Origin: Neoarius graeffei | Lineage: Eukaryota; Chordata; Actinopteri; Siluriformes; Ariidae | Length of the DNA stretch: 64,000 nucleotides | Reading direction: 5' to 3' | Assembly (NCBI RefSeq): GCF_027579695.1 | Contig: NC_083590.1 | Span: 13,934,656-13,998,655, forward strand | Shown here: in pieces, positions 43,191 through 54,101 of the stretch | How the letters are laid out: the number at the start of each line of letters is the position of its first letter | Position numbering within the stretch: position 1 is the first letter of the stretch | Made by a program: the position numbers and the translations under genes | The notes under the pieces: generated by a model | Told to the model about the DNA's origin: nothing | Database searches by the model: none | Seen by the model: the letters and a program-made list of their open reading frames with translations, nothing else

Positions 43191-43445
43191 TCAATAACGT
43201 TTTATAACGTTCACGTTCAGGGAGAACATGCTGTTTTTTAGTTTGGTGGAAATTTGCCATTTGAACTCAGGTGTTATCCCGTGAGTGTTAAAATAGCTGG
43301 CGAGCTGATTTGAAATGGACATTTTACTTAATGCAATTTTGTCTTCCGCTATTTTTTTACACAGATCGACCAGGGGTTGCGCGAGCGTGAAGGAGAGGTC
43401 GTGTTCTGCGAGAAATGCGCACACCCGTATTTTCAAGTCACACAC
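43191..43445 (-). pseudogene. hAT transposase fragment
   Basis: The minus-strand frame reads KIRVCAFLAEHDLSFTLAQPL, then KKIAEDKIALSKMSISNQLASYF and a LKNSMFSLN ending. This resembles the N-terminal part of the hAT catalytic region in fish transposons, after the zinc finger. The remaining transposase is absent. Confidence 0.6.
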
Positions 43446-44045
43446 ACGGTCAGTTATGGATGCCGGTACATCAGATGTTGTTGTTGCTCCTGGTAAGCGC
43501 GTCGTGTGTGGGACAGCACGAACAGCTGCTCTGTGAGCAGGGTCTGACTCGTGTCAAGGAAGAACCTTTTTGCCGCTGGATGCATATATGAGCTTCTTGG
43601 AGCACAGCGTGCAAAAGCAAGCGCCTGGCTCCCTCAACTTCCTACACCAACTGCTAAATGGCTTGCCATCTCGTCCAATCTCCTCCAGCCATGCTCAGGG
43701 TCATTTATTCTTCAGACCTTTATCTATGGCGAGGGTATTTTCCCCTGGCTTCATATACTGCATCGTCCCCACTCCATGAAATGCCGCTCTCTCTACTCTG
43801 AAGTTGCTCAAGGCACATTGTGTTAAGACCCGCCCCGTTTTACTTCTGATTGGCTAATACTGTTAGTTTCAGAACCGGAGAGTTGCGCTTCTTTCCTATC
43901 ATTGGCAGAGAATGAACACACTCGAAAGCCATGGGGTTATCAAACGTTTTTTTCCTCCTAATAATATATATATTGCCCGCAGTCAAGCGCTGCACGCCGG
44001 AAATCCGGCAGGGGGCCAGAATACTTTAATCCCTGTGGATCTGCT

Positions 44046-44847
44046 TTGAGTCCTTTCTTGTTTGCCATAGTGATGGATAGCTTGACAGACGAAGTGAGGC
44101 AAGAGTCACCATGGAACATGATGTTTGTGGATGATATTGTGATATGTGGTGAAAGTAGAAAGGAAGTTGAGCTGGGTTTGGAGAGATGGAGGTATGCATT
44201 GGAACGAAGAGGAATGAAGGTGAGCAGTAGCAAAACAGAATACATGTGCATCAATGAGAATGGGGATGAGAGTGTAGTGAAGCTGCAAAGAGTAGACATA
44301 AAGAAAGTTGGTGAATTCAAGTACCTAGAGTCAACTGTGCAGGAAAATGGGGGCTGTGATAGTGAGGTGAGAAAGAGAATGCAGGCAGGGTGGAGCAGTT
44401 GGAGAAGGATTTAAGGAGTCATCGAAAGTCCCAGCAAAAGTGAGAGGTAAGATGTATAAGACAGTAGTGAGACCAGCTATGATGTATGGATTGGAGATCA
44501 TACCCTTAACGAAGAGACAGGAGGCAAAGTTGGAGGTGGCAGAGTTGAGGATGTTAAGGTTCGTAATGGGAGTGGCAAGGTTGGACAGGATAAGGAATGA
44601 GCACATCAGAGGGACAGCACATGTGGTGAGCTTGGGAATTAAGCTAAGAGAGATGAGACGGAGATGGTATGGGCACATCCTGAGAAGAGATGCAGAGCAT
44701 ACTGGAAGGAGACTGTTGAGGATGGAGCTACTAGGCACACGAAAACGAAGAAGGCCAAAGAGGAGATACATGGATGTGGTGAGAGAGGACATGAAAGTGG
44801 CAGGTGTGGTAGAGAAGGATGTGGAAGACAGGGAGCAATGGAGATGA
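44046..44847 (+). pseudogene. RTE reverse transcriptase C-terminal part (LINE G)
   Basis: 44046-44414 has LSPFLFAIVMDSLTDEV-like sequence, the catalytic FVDDIVICGES, and KVSSSKTEYM; after a shift 44440-44847 gives KTVVRPAMMYGLEI, RRWYGHILRRD and RRRPKRRYMDVV. The order and spacing match RTE-clade RTs. Two frames, so broken. Confidence 0.8.
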
Positions 44848-45174
44848 AAGATCCACTGTGGCGACCCTAAATCGGGAGCAGCCAGAAGAAGTAGTAGTAA
44901 TTCCATTTTGTTTTTTTGCTTAGATTAGCATTTCTTGCTTCAGCATTTAAGACATTATCTGTAAAACATTTTGACCTTCATGAAGGTTTACACTCCTCAA
45001 AAGCATTTCCTGGAAGTCTTACTGAATTAATAAAGACTAAGAAACTATTATATCATAAAACTGTACACTAAAATGATAGGAACCATAATATATATTAAAT
45101 CAAAAATAGCTGCTAATGACAGTGTAGCACAGCCTTTAACTGTGACTTTAGCTATGAGAATTATGGTATGTTAC

Positions 45175-45268
45175 CTGTGGACAGATGAGGGGTTTCCCTT
45201 GTTAAAGCACAAAGGAAACTCCATAGACCGATCACTCTTCATGGAGACACAGCTGGGTTCTGGTGAGT
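45175..45268 (-). pseudogene. Duplicate N-terminal SMKSD exon
   Basis: 94 bp, almost identical to 29352-29445, including EPSCVSMKSDRSMEFPLCF and the donor. The in-frame ATG of the other copy is ATA here. It could be a working exon of an upstream gene portion or a relic; the downstream NACHT is lost in this copy. Confidence 0.65.
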
Positions 45269-45310
45269 CTGATTTCTTTATCTGGAGTTTACTGTACAAC
45301 ATTATAGCAG

Positions 45311-46198
45311 AGGCATGAGACAGAATTTCATCAATTTCTCGAATATCACAATACAAAATACTGGGAGAGATGAATTTGCTGCTCATATCATGTATTGTGA
45401 TATTTCTGTTTAATATTCTTTATGAGCGCTACCTCTTCTTACACACTAGGTGGCAGCAACAGAGGTCGTAGCCCACAGAGCGGAAACCTCACTGCTTCAA
45501 AGCAAGCTGACTGAACAGTCCAGAAAGTTATGCTCATCAGAAGGAAGTGTTATGGCACATGGGTCAAACTCCAGGCCCACACACTCGTTTCAATCGGCCC
45601 ACGTGAACTTGGAAACAATAAAACTGAAACAGCCTGTAGAACATGACTGCTTAACATTTTCACGCTATCCAGAATTCACAGCAGATCTGTAGTGGAGCCA
45701 TCTGAAGGTAGTTACAGTAAACCGCTGTATATACATACGTGCACTCCAGTTTCTATTACTGCTAGATTGACCACGGTCTGAAATGCAGGTTAAAATAAAC
45801 GCCTGGATTTGACACAGGATCTGAGTTTAACACCCCAACTGTATTGATATTGCAGTGGTTTGATTTGTTGCCTTTACAAATCAAAAATGAATGTATTACA
45901 CTTTAAAATGTAATGTTTTGTCTCAACACTGTCTCATCAGTCTGGTCCTGTGAAGCCTGTATTGGGATTTGACTCATATCATGGCTTTAGTGTATTGTCT
46001 TATACAACTGCATTTTTAATTTTATAAGAACATAATTTTACTAACAATTAACAGAATCTGGCTTTTTTTTTTCAAGTGGTGACTTAACTTTTCATTCTCA
46101 GTACAAATTTTTGTTCAGTTTATCTTTTCAGATATACTCACTCCATATTTCAGATATGAACAGTTAAATGACTAAAATATTAGAACATGGCAGCTTAC
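45311..46198. other. No gene recognised
   Basis: Similarity to the 29.3-29.5 kb block stops near 45305. The plus-strand frame 45450-45692 has no known domain. AT-rich, without clear transposon ends. Confidence 0.4.
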
Positions 46199-46251
46199 CA
46201 CTTTTCTGAGGGTGGGGTCACATTATCTGTGTCCAGATCACGGCTCTCCAT
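46199..46251 (-). CDS. Candidate first exon (MESRDLDTDN)
   Basis: Minus strand: ATG at 46251 in a fair context, MESRDLDTDNVTPPSEK, ending at a good donor AAGTG|GTAAGC (46197-46198). Its place, upstream of the duplicated SMKSD exon in the same orientation, suggests an NLR 5' exon. However its phase (two bases over) does not fit the 94-bp exon, where joining would give a stop. Weak call. Confidence 0.25.
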
Positions 46252-46850
46252 TTTTGAATATTAGCGTATGGACACACAGCTCATGGACTCACTGCTGATT
46301 CCTGAAGATGCTGATCTCTTGGATTGAATGAATTACACTCCTAAAAATCAGAAAGAAAAAAAAACCCAAACATTCTGTTAAACTTGGAGAGAAAAAAATC
46401 TTTCACATCAGATGAACTGCACATGTGAAAGACTCCAAACTTAATATACACGAGGATTCAGAGTAAGAATAGTTTTAATAGTTATGCAGCAGCATCATGT
46501 CCCATCAGATGCAGAAGACAAGTATCTGTGTGTGTGTGTGTTTGTTTCTGTCCAGACAGGGGGTGAAGTGACCAGTTCAGTAATCAGGGGATTGAGACCT
46601 CTGCTGGAAAGGAAGAGACACAGTTTGAAGTCCAAGCAGGTTAGCTGTGATGCCTTCACTAAAAAAGCTGAAACAGGAGGTGACTAAAGTCATCTGAAAT
46701 TAATAGAAGGGCTATTTTAAGTATAATACTACTTTTTTCTCATACCAGCATAAATGGGTTTTTAGTTTGAATAAATTCTGATCCAGAAGTCAGCCAGTCT
46801 GACGTCAGTTGCACTAAACAGGGATGATTCCTGTGAGCCTAAAGTAGGGC
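46252..46850. other. No gene recognised
   Basis: AT-rich with a short TG run near 46528-46542. Nothing supported. Confidence 0.4.
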
Positions 46851-47123
46851 TGTGTGATATGACTGTTTTACAGCGTGAACGGTCCATGATCTGCTTTTAC
46901 TGTGAGGGATCACATGGACTGTGATACTAAATATATTTTGTCAGTTGTGCCGAAAATGCTGAGACATGGCATCTTGTTTTCTGAACCAGAATTTACTCTA
47001 TTCACTAGTCCAGCTCACGGTCTCCCTGAAAGACACAGGAACAAACCAATAATAACCCAGAGTCAGCAGCTCCTTGGGTTATATTTCCTCATTTTGTTTC
47101 CCATCAGCATGGCCAAGAACACA
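46851..47123. repeat. Long direct repeat, left copy
   Basis: Matches 56687-56944 at about 90% by eye with a few small indels (tgtgtgatatgactgtttta at the start of both). The two copies bracket LINE D. Confidence 0.9.
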
Positions 47124-47915
47124 TGGCTTGCGTGGTGCTGGTTGGTACATCACTTCTGTTTTCTGTGTATTGATGGTGAGTCCAAAGTCCCGACAGGTGG
47201 CTGGAAAGCAGTCTATACTGACTTGCATGTCTTCTAATGAGAAAGCATTCAGGGCACAATCAGCAGCAAACAGAAATTCATGCATGGTAGTGGTTCAGAG
47301 TCTGCGAAGATTGGAGAGCTTCCCGTCGGTTCTGAACCTCAGCTTTATACCGATGTTATCGCGGTAGGTGTCCATCAGCATAGCAGAGAACATCATGCTG
47401 AAGAGTGTTGGGGTGAGCACACAGCCCTGCTTGACTCTGTTAGTGACTTCAAAAAGGGTCTGAGAGAGAGCCATTGTTGTGAACTTGGGCTTGCATGCCA
47501 TCATGGAATTGCCGGACGATGAAGTGATCTGGACAGCCAAACTGCCATGATTTTCCAGAGACCTTTGCGACTCACAGTATCAAAGGCTTTTGTCAGATCA
47601 ACATAGGTGGTGTACAGTCTCACATTCTGTTCCTGGCATTTTTCTTGAAGCTGTCGAGCAGCAAAGATCATGTCCACAGCACTACACCCTTTGCGGAAAC
47701 AACACTGGCTCTCTGGAAGAAGGCCTTGTTCTAGATGGACGGAGAGGCGGTTTAGACATATCCTTGCGAGAATCTTGCCAGTGGTAGACAGCAGTGATAT
47801 GCCACGATGGTTGTTGCAGTCTTTGTGGTTACCTTTGTGCTTATATAGATGGAAAATGGAGGCATCTTTGTATTCTTATGGCAGTTTCCCTTGCATCCAA
47901 ATTTCAGAGAATAGT
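47124..47915 (-). pseudogene. LINE D reverse transcriptase core
   Basis: From 47915 down: EIWMQGKLP, a NNHRGISLLST-like block, PESQCCFRKG, a DLTKAFDTVS block, VKQGCVLTPTLFSMMFSAML, RFRTDGKLSNLRRL, FLFAADCALN (usual ADD changed to AAD, catalytic loss) and GLTINTQKTEVMYQP. At least four stops or shifts. Confidence 0.75.
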
Positions 47916-48371
47916 TAATAATAATACATTTTATTTAAGGTGCCTTTCAGGGCACTCAAGGTCACCTCACAATACACATAAATGACAATAAAAAAAGCAA
48001 AAAAGACAATATAAATGCAATAAAATAAAAATCAGAAATCAGCAGTAGTGGATCACAAGTTATAGTGAGTAGGCAAGTTTGAAAAGATGGGTTTTTAAAC
48101 AGGTTTTGAAGATGGATAATGAGTTAAAATGTTCCTGATGTCAGGGGGGAGGGAGTTCCAGAGGCGAGGGGCAGAGAGGCTGAAGGCTCTGGACCCCATG
48201 GTGGACAGACGGGCAGAGGGCACAGTGAGGCTGATGGAGGAGGCTGACCCAAGTGTCTGGGAGGGAGTGTTGATGTGGAGAAGGTTGGAGAGGTAGGGGG
48301 GGGGGGGGGCAAGGTTGTGGATGGCCTTGAAAGTGTGGAGCAGGATTTTAAAGTCTATGTGAAATTTGACA

Positions 48372-49112
48372 GCATACCTGTCATCCCTCCCGTTTTTCCC
48401 GGGAAACTCCCTTATTTTGACTTATTTCCCACTGTCTTCCAGTTTTTTTATTTTCCCGAAAATATCCCGTATTTTCACATTATATAAAAGTCCCGTATTT
48501 TCACAATATAAAAAAGTCGGTAGGTCCAGAATTCATGACGCGCCTCTGAAAGGAGTTTACAGCAGGAAGTCGGGCCATGAATTCACGTCCCCGCCCTCTC
48601 CAGTACAGCAGGTGGCAGTCTAGTAATTACACATTGATTTTAATTGCATGTCTGTGAAGAAGACTGTCAGAACCATAGCGCTAGTCTGACCAAGGTCACT
48701 GCTCGGAACTTCTCACAAAACTAAAAGATGGTCATAATTCTTTTCTCAGGGAGCGAGTTTCAGTAGACGGCGAGACTAGAGACATGAATAAAGAAAGGAG
48801 CGAGGCAAAACCAAAAAAGGTGTATTGCCGCTACTTGCCCAAATGGCAGGACGAATTTAATTTTGTGAAGAAAAGTCAGTTCGATTACCACGCATTTTGT
48901 GTGTTATGCCGTTGTGACTTTAGTGTGCGCCATGGCAGGAGGACCGACATTACACAGCATCAAAAATCGGCAAAACACCAGAGCATACCTGTCAACCCTC
49001 CCGTTTTTCCCGGGAAACTCCCTTATTTTGACTTTCCGAAATTTTCCCTTATTTTGAGTTAAAAATCTGGGAAATATCCCTTTTTTTCAAACCTCAAAGT
49101 TGACAGGTATGC
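48372..49112 (+). mobile_element. hAT-like element with TIR gcatacctgtca
   Basis: Outer ends gcatacctgtca (48372) and tgacaggtatgc (49112). The same left end occurs again at 48983, so 48983-49112 forms a 130-bp mini-copy inside. No target duplication is clear. It carries a zinc-finger exon. Confidence 0.65.
48784..48982 (+). pseudogene. hAT zinc-finger exon (N-terminal)
   Basis: Starts MNKERSEAKPKKVYCRYL and continues FHAFCVLCRC-like: the readable core is HAFCVLCRCDFSVRHG and ITQHQKSAKH, a CxxC...H...H finger of the BED/TTF type at the head of hAT transposases. It then runs into the mini-copy; the catalytic domain is missing. Confidence 0.6.
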
Positions 49113-49704
49113 AGTGGAGTTGTTGGAGAACAGGAATGATATGATTGATGGATGGAGTTCTGGAGACAATATGAGCAGCTGAGTTCTGGACCAGTTGGAG
49201 CTTATGGATGGACTTGTGGGGGAGACCATAGAGGAGGGAGTTACAGTAGTCTAGGCGGAATGTGACTAAAGTTTGGACCAAGATGTCAGTGCTATTGGAA
49301 GTAAGGGACGGACAGAGGCAGTTAATATTGTGAAGATGGAAGTAGTCTGACCGGGTAACATTATTAATGTGGGTTTGGAATGACAAAGAGCGGTCAAGAA
49401 AGACACCCAGGCTCTTAACCTGAGGGGAGGGGGAAACAGAGGAGTTGTCAATGGGGATGGTGAATCTGGGAGTGTTAGTGAGAATGGATTTAGAACCAAC
49501 AAGGAGGACCTCAGTTTTATCACTGTTGAGTTTGAGAAAGTTGGAGGAGAGCCAGGATTTGATTCCCTGTAAACAGACACAAAGGGAGGGGGGCAGGAAG
49601 GTGGAGGTGGGTTTAGAAGGAGAGGTAGAGCTGGGTGTCATCCACGTAACAATGGAAATGGATGTTGTATTTACGGAAAATATGACCAAGAGGAGGGGTG
49701 GCAC
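49113..49704 (-). pseudogene. LINE F reverse transcriptase, C-terminal part
   Basis: Just upstream of the frame, near 49630-49680, the minus strand reads [11 protein letters not shown], the active site. The frame gives [59 protein letters not shown] and ends at [10 protein letters not shown]. The RT fingers and palm blocks before YVDD are missing at the SINE junction. Confidence 0.75.
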
Positions 49705-50032
49705 GGTGGTGTATTGGTTAGCGCTGTCGCCTCACAGCAAGAAGGTCCAGGTTCGAGCCCTGTGGCCGGCGAGGGCCTTTCTGTGCGGAGTTTGCATGTT
49801 CTCCCCGTGTCCGCGTGGGTTTCCTCTGGGTGCTCCGGTTTCCCCCACAGTCCAAAGACATGCAGGTTAGGTTAACTGGTGACTCTAAACTGACCGTAGG
49901 TGTGAATGTGAGTGTGAATGGTTGCCTGTGTCTATGTGTCAGCCCTGTGATGACCTGGTGACTTGTCCAGGGTGTACCCCGCCTTTCGCCCATAGTCAGC
50001 TGGGATAGGCTCCAGCTTGCTTGCGACCCTGT
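49696..50032 (+). mobile_element. V-SINE in LINE F, 3'-truncated
   Basis: tRNA-like head (ggcacggtggtgtattgg, B-box ggttcgagccc near 49752), conserved central block, then the tail up to gcgaccctgt; the last ~30 bases of the usual tail are absent. On its right the LINE resumes far upstream in RT (KKPGSDPN), so SINE tail and RT core were lost in one deletion. Confidence 0.85.
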
Positions 50033-50109
50033 GTTAGGATCAGAACCAGGTTTCTTGAGAATAGACGTTACAACCACAGATTTGAGAAATGATGGAACAG
50101 AGCCAGAGG

Positions 50110-51507
50110 CAAGGGCGGCTGGTGCATAAGGGCGATTGGGCGATGCACTGCCAAAACGCAAAAAAAAAAAAAAAAAAGGTTTTTTTCTTTTTTTAAAACA
50201 AACTTTCACCAGCACTGCTCGAGGCCATTTTAATCTGTCTCTGGGTATCATTGTCCAATCAGGGTGGGCTTGCTTCTAGAGTACCGCCCCTTTTGGGGCG
50301 ATTTCAGTCACGCTGAAAATCGCCCAAGACTTCACTGATAGAGTCCCATGTTAATATATTTTTTTTCTCCTGACTGACACTTCAATGCAATCTCTATGAG
50401 TTCCGGGGGGGCTTGCCCTAACGTGCTTACGTCACTGTGAAGCACGGCAAAGTTGCGTTCGATCCGCTCAGTTTCTGAGGTGAGATGGATGCAGAAAGCA
50501 AATCAATGCGGTCCTTAAAAGAAGTTCCATTTAGTCAGCAATCAAATCGAGCTAAATTGGCAACAAAACAAGCTGGACCCCCTCGACCAAATCTCAACAT
50601 AAAACAAATTTCGACAAGGGGGGGAAATCATATACTCGAGGTTTTACTTCAACATGGTCCCAGCGCAAATCCTGGCGAGCTGGCTGCGAGGACGCCTCAG
50701 CGGTTTTCTGCTCCCCCTGCTTCCTTTTCCACCCTGGAGGTGGCTCCATGGACAACACTGCTTGGACAGTCACTGGAGTTTCGGACATGCATCATTTGTC
50801 GGAGAAAATAAAAGAACATGAGTCATCAAAGATTCACATGGGCAGCTGCCTGAAATTTTCGGCTTTTGGGAGAGTGAACATCGCTACACAACTGGATGAG
50901 GGCTACAGGCTAGCAGTTCACCGCCACAACGATGAGGTGAGCAAGAACAGGCACATATTAAACCGGCTCATCCAATGCATGAAATTTTGTGGAGTGTTCG
51001 AGTTAGCTCTACGAGGCAAAGACGAAACTGAGGGCTCCAGTCACTGTGGTGTTTTTCTGGGTTTGGTTGACTTCGTGACTCTCACACACACACACACACA
51101 CAGTCACAGAATCCGTTCACTTTTGATGTTTTCAATGTGCATTTTTATATTTGCCACACTTTGCTCTGAGAGTTAGCACTTTGGTAATATCCTTGGTAAA
51201 TACCAGTAATTGCAAGATCTAAAGATCCACTCATCTATTTATTCAACTGCTATTGTTATGTTAGCCAACTATTTACAATGTTTTGTTACAGTAAGTGCAC
51301 TTTCCTGTTTGTCCTTAAGTTGCACAGTCTGTAAAATTCTTGCTGGTCATGGAGTTTGAAGTACAAAATCTATTTACAGAACATTCTGTAGAACAGTTGA
51401 CTTGCTACCTAGGTCAATTTACTTCAGTCCTGTGGACATTTATGGTCCGTGTAGACATAACGGGGGAAAATTGCCCCCCCTGAAAAAAAATTCAGGAGCC
51501 GCCACTG
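50110..51507 (+). mobile_element. hAT element (ZMYM1-like transposase), internally deleted
   Basis: Ends caagggcggctggtg and the imperfect complement caggagccgccactg, flanked by a perfect 8-bp duplication gccagagg (50102-50109 and 51508-51515). A1398-bp copy with the N-terminal transposase only. Confidence 0.85.
50485..51075 (+). pseudogene. hAT transposase, N-terminal zinc-finger region
   Basis: Starts MDAESKSMRSLKEVPF at 50485; after a frame change near 50750 it continues WTVTGVSDMHHLSEKIKEHE, then NIATQLDEGYRLAVHRHND, CMKFCGVFELALRGKDETEG and FLGLVDFV. This order is typical of fish hAT transposases related to ZMYM1/TTF-type proteins. The RNaseH-like catalytic part is deleted, with (AC)n at 51084-51102. 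Confidence 0.75.
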
Positions 51508-51762
51508 GCCAGAGGTTAGGGAGGAGTGAATGATGGCAGTTATCAGGGGCAACAGAGAGGGAAGGCATGCAATGACTAAGGAGGTTGGCAGTGGGTCAAG
51601 CTGGCAGGTGAATGTTTTTGATTTCAGGATGAGGTCAGAAATTACATTAGGAGAGGGGAGTTGGAAGCTTGAGAACAGTTGAAAGAGGGGGGCATGAGAA
51701 GCCAGAGGAGACGGATTGCAGGATGAGGGGTCAGTTGCTAGTAGATCTTACTTATTTTTGCA

Positions 51763-52476
51763 TTAAAAAAATGTCATTAGAGAGTTACAGTGTTCTGTGG
51801 AGTAGAAATGAGGGGGAAAAGAGTTTGGGGGGCGTAGTATTTTGTTCAGCACTGAGAATAGAGCCCTGGTGTTCCCATCACCAGCACTGATCAGACCAGC
51901 ATAATATTGGGATTTGACTGAGGAAAGGGTGTTTTTATAGTAAATGATGTGGGAGTGATACATTTCCTTGTGAACAGAGAGTCCAGTTTTCTTGTAGAGA
52001 CGGTCAAGTTGACATCCTTTGGTTATGAGTTGTCATAGAAAAGGTGAAAACCAGGGAGCAGAGTGAGTGAATGATACAGTCCGAGTTTTTACAGGGGCAA
52101 GTAAGTTCAACAGAGTGTGGAGATGATCATTGTAGAGGGTAACCAGTTGATCAGGAGGGGAGGAGTAAATGAAACTGGAGAGGCTGTCAATACCTGAGGA
52201 GAGAGCTGCTAAATCAATGTTTTTAATATTATGGAAAGAGATGAGACGTGACTGTTTAGTTTTGGACAGTTTTAAGCAGGAGTTGAATGAAATTAACATG
52301 TGATCAGAGATGGGAAGATCATCAGCGGAACAGTTAAAAGGAGTGTCACCAGAGCAAAAGACCAGATCCAAAATATGTCCTTTAGTGTGGGTAGGGAAGT
52401 CAATGTACTGTTTTAGACCAAAACTATCCAGGCACGATGTAAAATCCTTGGTAAGTGCCTGATTAAAGTTGTCCAT
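51763..52476 (-). pseudogene. LINE F endonuclease C-terminus and linker
   Basis: 52033-52476: FPTHTKGHILDLVFCSG and LPISDHMLISF, the last endonuclease blocks, then SFTHSAPWFSPFL. 51763-51963 (YYKNTLSSVKSQYYAGLI, GNTRALFSVLNKIL) is the linker. They are in different frames. The first catalytic blocks lie beyond the solo LTR. Confidence 0.7.
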
Positions 52477-52532
52477 ATGAATATTATAAAATCACCAAGC
52501 ATAATTACATTGGGAAAGCGAGAGCAGATGCG

Positions 52533-53123
52533 TGTTAGGGTTTTGCTGGGATTCGAACCTGGGTCGCTGGTGTGATAATCCAGCAAACCCCCACTAGGCC
52601 ACCAGGGGGATGACTCAAGTGCAGAGGGGTGAGGGTGAAAGTAGAGTATCAAAAACAGTTTATTTACAATATTTACAATCCAAAGGAAAAAACAAAAAGA
52701 TAATCCAAAAGCTCAGAAGATATACAAAAATAAAAATATCCAAAGATTCAATGTCCAAAATCCAACTCAGAAAAGAAGAGTCAAAAACTCAAACGCTCAG
52801 AAGATCCAAAGGTCAAAACAAAAATCCACAAAGTCTAAAAGAAAGTAACAAAAACCAAGAATACTAAGACACAGGCAAGGTACATGGGACAGAGGGAACT
52901 AGCACTAACAGCATAGCATAAAGACTCCATGACTAGGGACTGAACTGAGGGAGTATATATACACAAAATAAATGGGAAACAGGTGACACTAATGAAGAAA
53001 AACAGGCAATCAACACAAACACAAAACACAGGAACAGAGGCGGCCTCTAGAGGCCAAAACAAACATGACACGAAAAGGAAATAACAGCGGCCTCTAGAGG
53101 CCAAAACAGTCCCAGTCCTAACA
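52533..53123 (-). mobile_element. Solo LTR
   Basis: 591 bp, beginning tgttaggg and ending cctaaca, flanked by atgcg on both sides (52528-52532 and 53124-53128), the 5-bp duplication of an LTR retrotransposon. On the minus strand it has a TATA box (tatatatac near 52950-52960) and AATAAA near 52665. Two perfect palindromes ggcctctagaggcc (53042-53055, 53089-53102) lie in U3. U5 holds a tRNA-like stretch (52539-52603). Confidence 0.85.
52539..52603 (-). promoter_or_regulatory. tRNA-like segment with Pol III A and B boxes inside the solo LTR
   Basis: Minus strand: A-box TGGCCTAGTGG (52591-52601) and B-box GGTTCGAATCC (52549-52559), both matching tRNA promoter consensus, about 31 bases apart as in a tRNA. 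GCTGG/CCAGC could form an anticodon-like stem. The acceptor stem does not pair well, so it is not called as a tRNA gene. Confidence 0.5.
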
Positions 53124-53128
53124 ATGCG

Positions 53129-54100
53129 AGTGAGAAAAGCAGAGAAGTCATTAATAAAATCCTTCTTAGGATTGGATTGGCGATAGATAGTAACTTGAAC
53201 AGTTGGAGTCGGACCATTAAGTTGAAGAGCCAGAGTTTAAAAAGATGAATATGCTGGAACTGTAACGAGTGAGACCTTCCAGGTCTTGCAGTAGATTATC
53301 GCAAGACCTCCTCCTCTGCCAGTGAGACGGGGCTGGCAGGTGTAAACAAACCCAGGTGGTACAAAGTCATTCAACAGAGAGAAGTCATCGGGTTGTTGCC
53401 ACGTCTCAGACATAAAAAGTCATACTTGCGATCACGGAGGAGGTCCTGGAGCAGTTATCCCTTGCCCGTAAGAGAAAGGATGTTAAATAATCCAATTTTG
53501 ATGTTGCTGTGCTCATTGGTAAAGTTGACGCTAGCCAACCTGGCTATGCTGGCTAATACACTGCGGTCCACTTTCCTACCGGAGTTTCTCGGAGGATGTC
53601 GAGTTGTGGACCAGATGGAGTTGATTGCAGTGGAGTCGTCAATGTGGTAGCTTCGTTGGGAGCCCTGGTGGATGTATTTCCAAGGAGGTGGGCGAGCGAT
53701 GTCAGGGCAGAGATGCTGAAGCAGTGGAGGATCATGTCGGTGGAGCTGCAGCTGGAGGAGCTCAGCAGCCGTGTATTGGAGTAAAGCTGATGATGGATTA
53801 AATATAAATGGACAGGACAGTCCAGGTGAGCACAAACCTCACGGCAAGGTTGTGAATCTTCATGTTGGGCGAGAGAAAAGTAACGTTCCCAGAAAGCAGT
53901 AGGAAGGCGTGTAAGCCCCACAGGTGAGCAGACCAGATCAGGCAAAACTGACAAACAGGTTGTTTTGATAGGGGAGCCAAGGTATAACACCAACAGTGCC
54001 ATGTTTGCCGAAGGTAAAATATCTACTGCAGAGTCCATATATTCAATAAAATTAACAAATAAGGGCCAGTGAGCAGCAGCAGCAAATGCGCCAGTGTGCA
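53129..54100 (-). pseudogene. LINE F ORF1 and endonuclease start
   Basis: The frame ending at 53455 contains VNFTNEHSNIKIGLFNILSL, the first block of the endonuclease. Upstream frames (53553-54101) are serine-rich with no clear domain and would be ORF1 or the 5' region. Further blocks to 53129 are in broken frames. Confidence 0.5.
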
Positions 54101-54101
54101 C

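Larger units (their letters stand above)
41985..44035 (-). mobile_element. hAT element inserted in LINE G
   Basis: Ends cagggattaaag and ctttaatccctg, flanked by tggatc (41979-41984 and 44036-44041). Joining the flanks restores the LINE reading GSALSPFLF. It contains a transposase fragment on the minus strand and a second TIR element at 42184-42890. Confidence 0.75.
41905..44893 (+). mobile_element. RTE-type LINE G fragment, split by a hAT element
   Basis: RT sequence begins near 41912 (tgagaacagtg) and, after the hAT insert at 41985-44035, continues to the 3' tail ggcgaccctaaatcgggagc ending at 44893. It interrupts the duplicate NLR intron at a GTAGTAGTA site present on both sides. 5'-truncated. 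Confidence 0.75.
47916..54100 (-). mobile_element. L2/CR1-like LINE F with four nested insertions
   Basis: A minus-strand LINE inserted into LINE D. Its 3' tail is the (ATT)-rich end at 47916-47945; the 3' region covers to 48371 and 49113 onward. Coding pieces: RT end 49113-49704, linker 51763-51963, endonuclease 52033-53500, ORF1 53500-54100. Nested in it: hAT (48372-49112), SINE (49696-50032), hAT (50110-51507), solo LTR (52533-53123). Confidence 0.75.

Noticed and set aside
43551-43826. 91-codon plus-strand ORF
   Set aside because: It lies within the hAT element in non-coding orientation and overlaps another random frame.
45450-45692. 80-codon plus-strand ORF MAATEVVAHRAETS
   Set aside because: No known domain and no supporting context.
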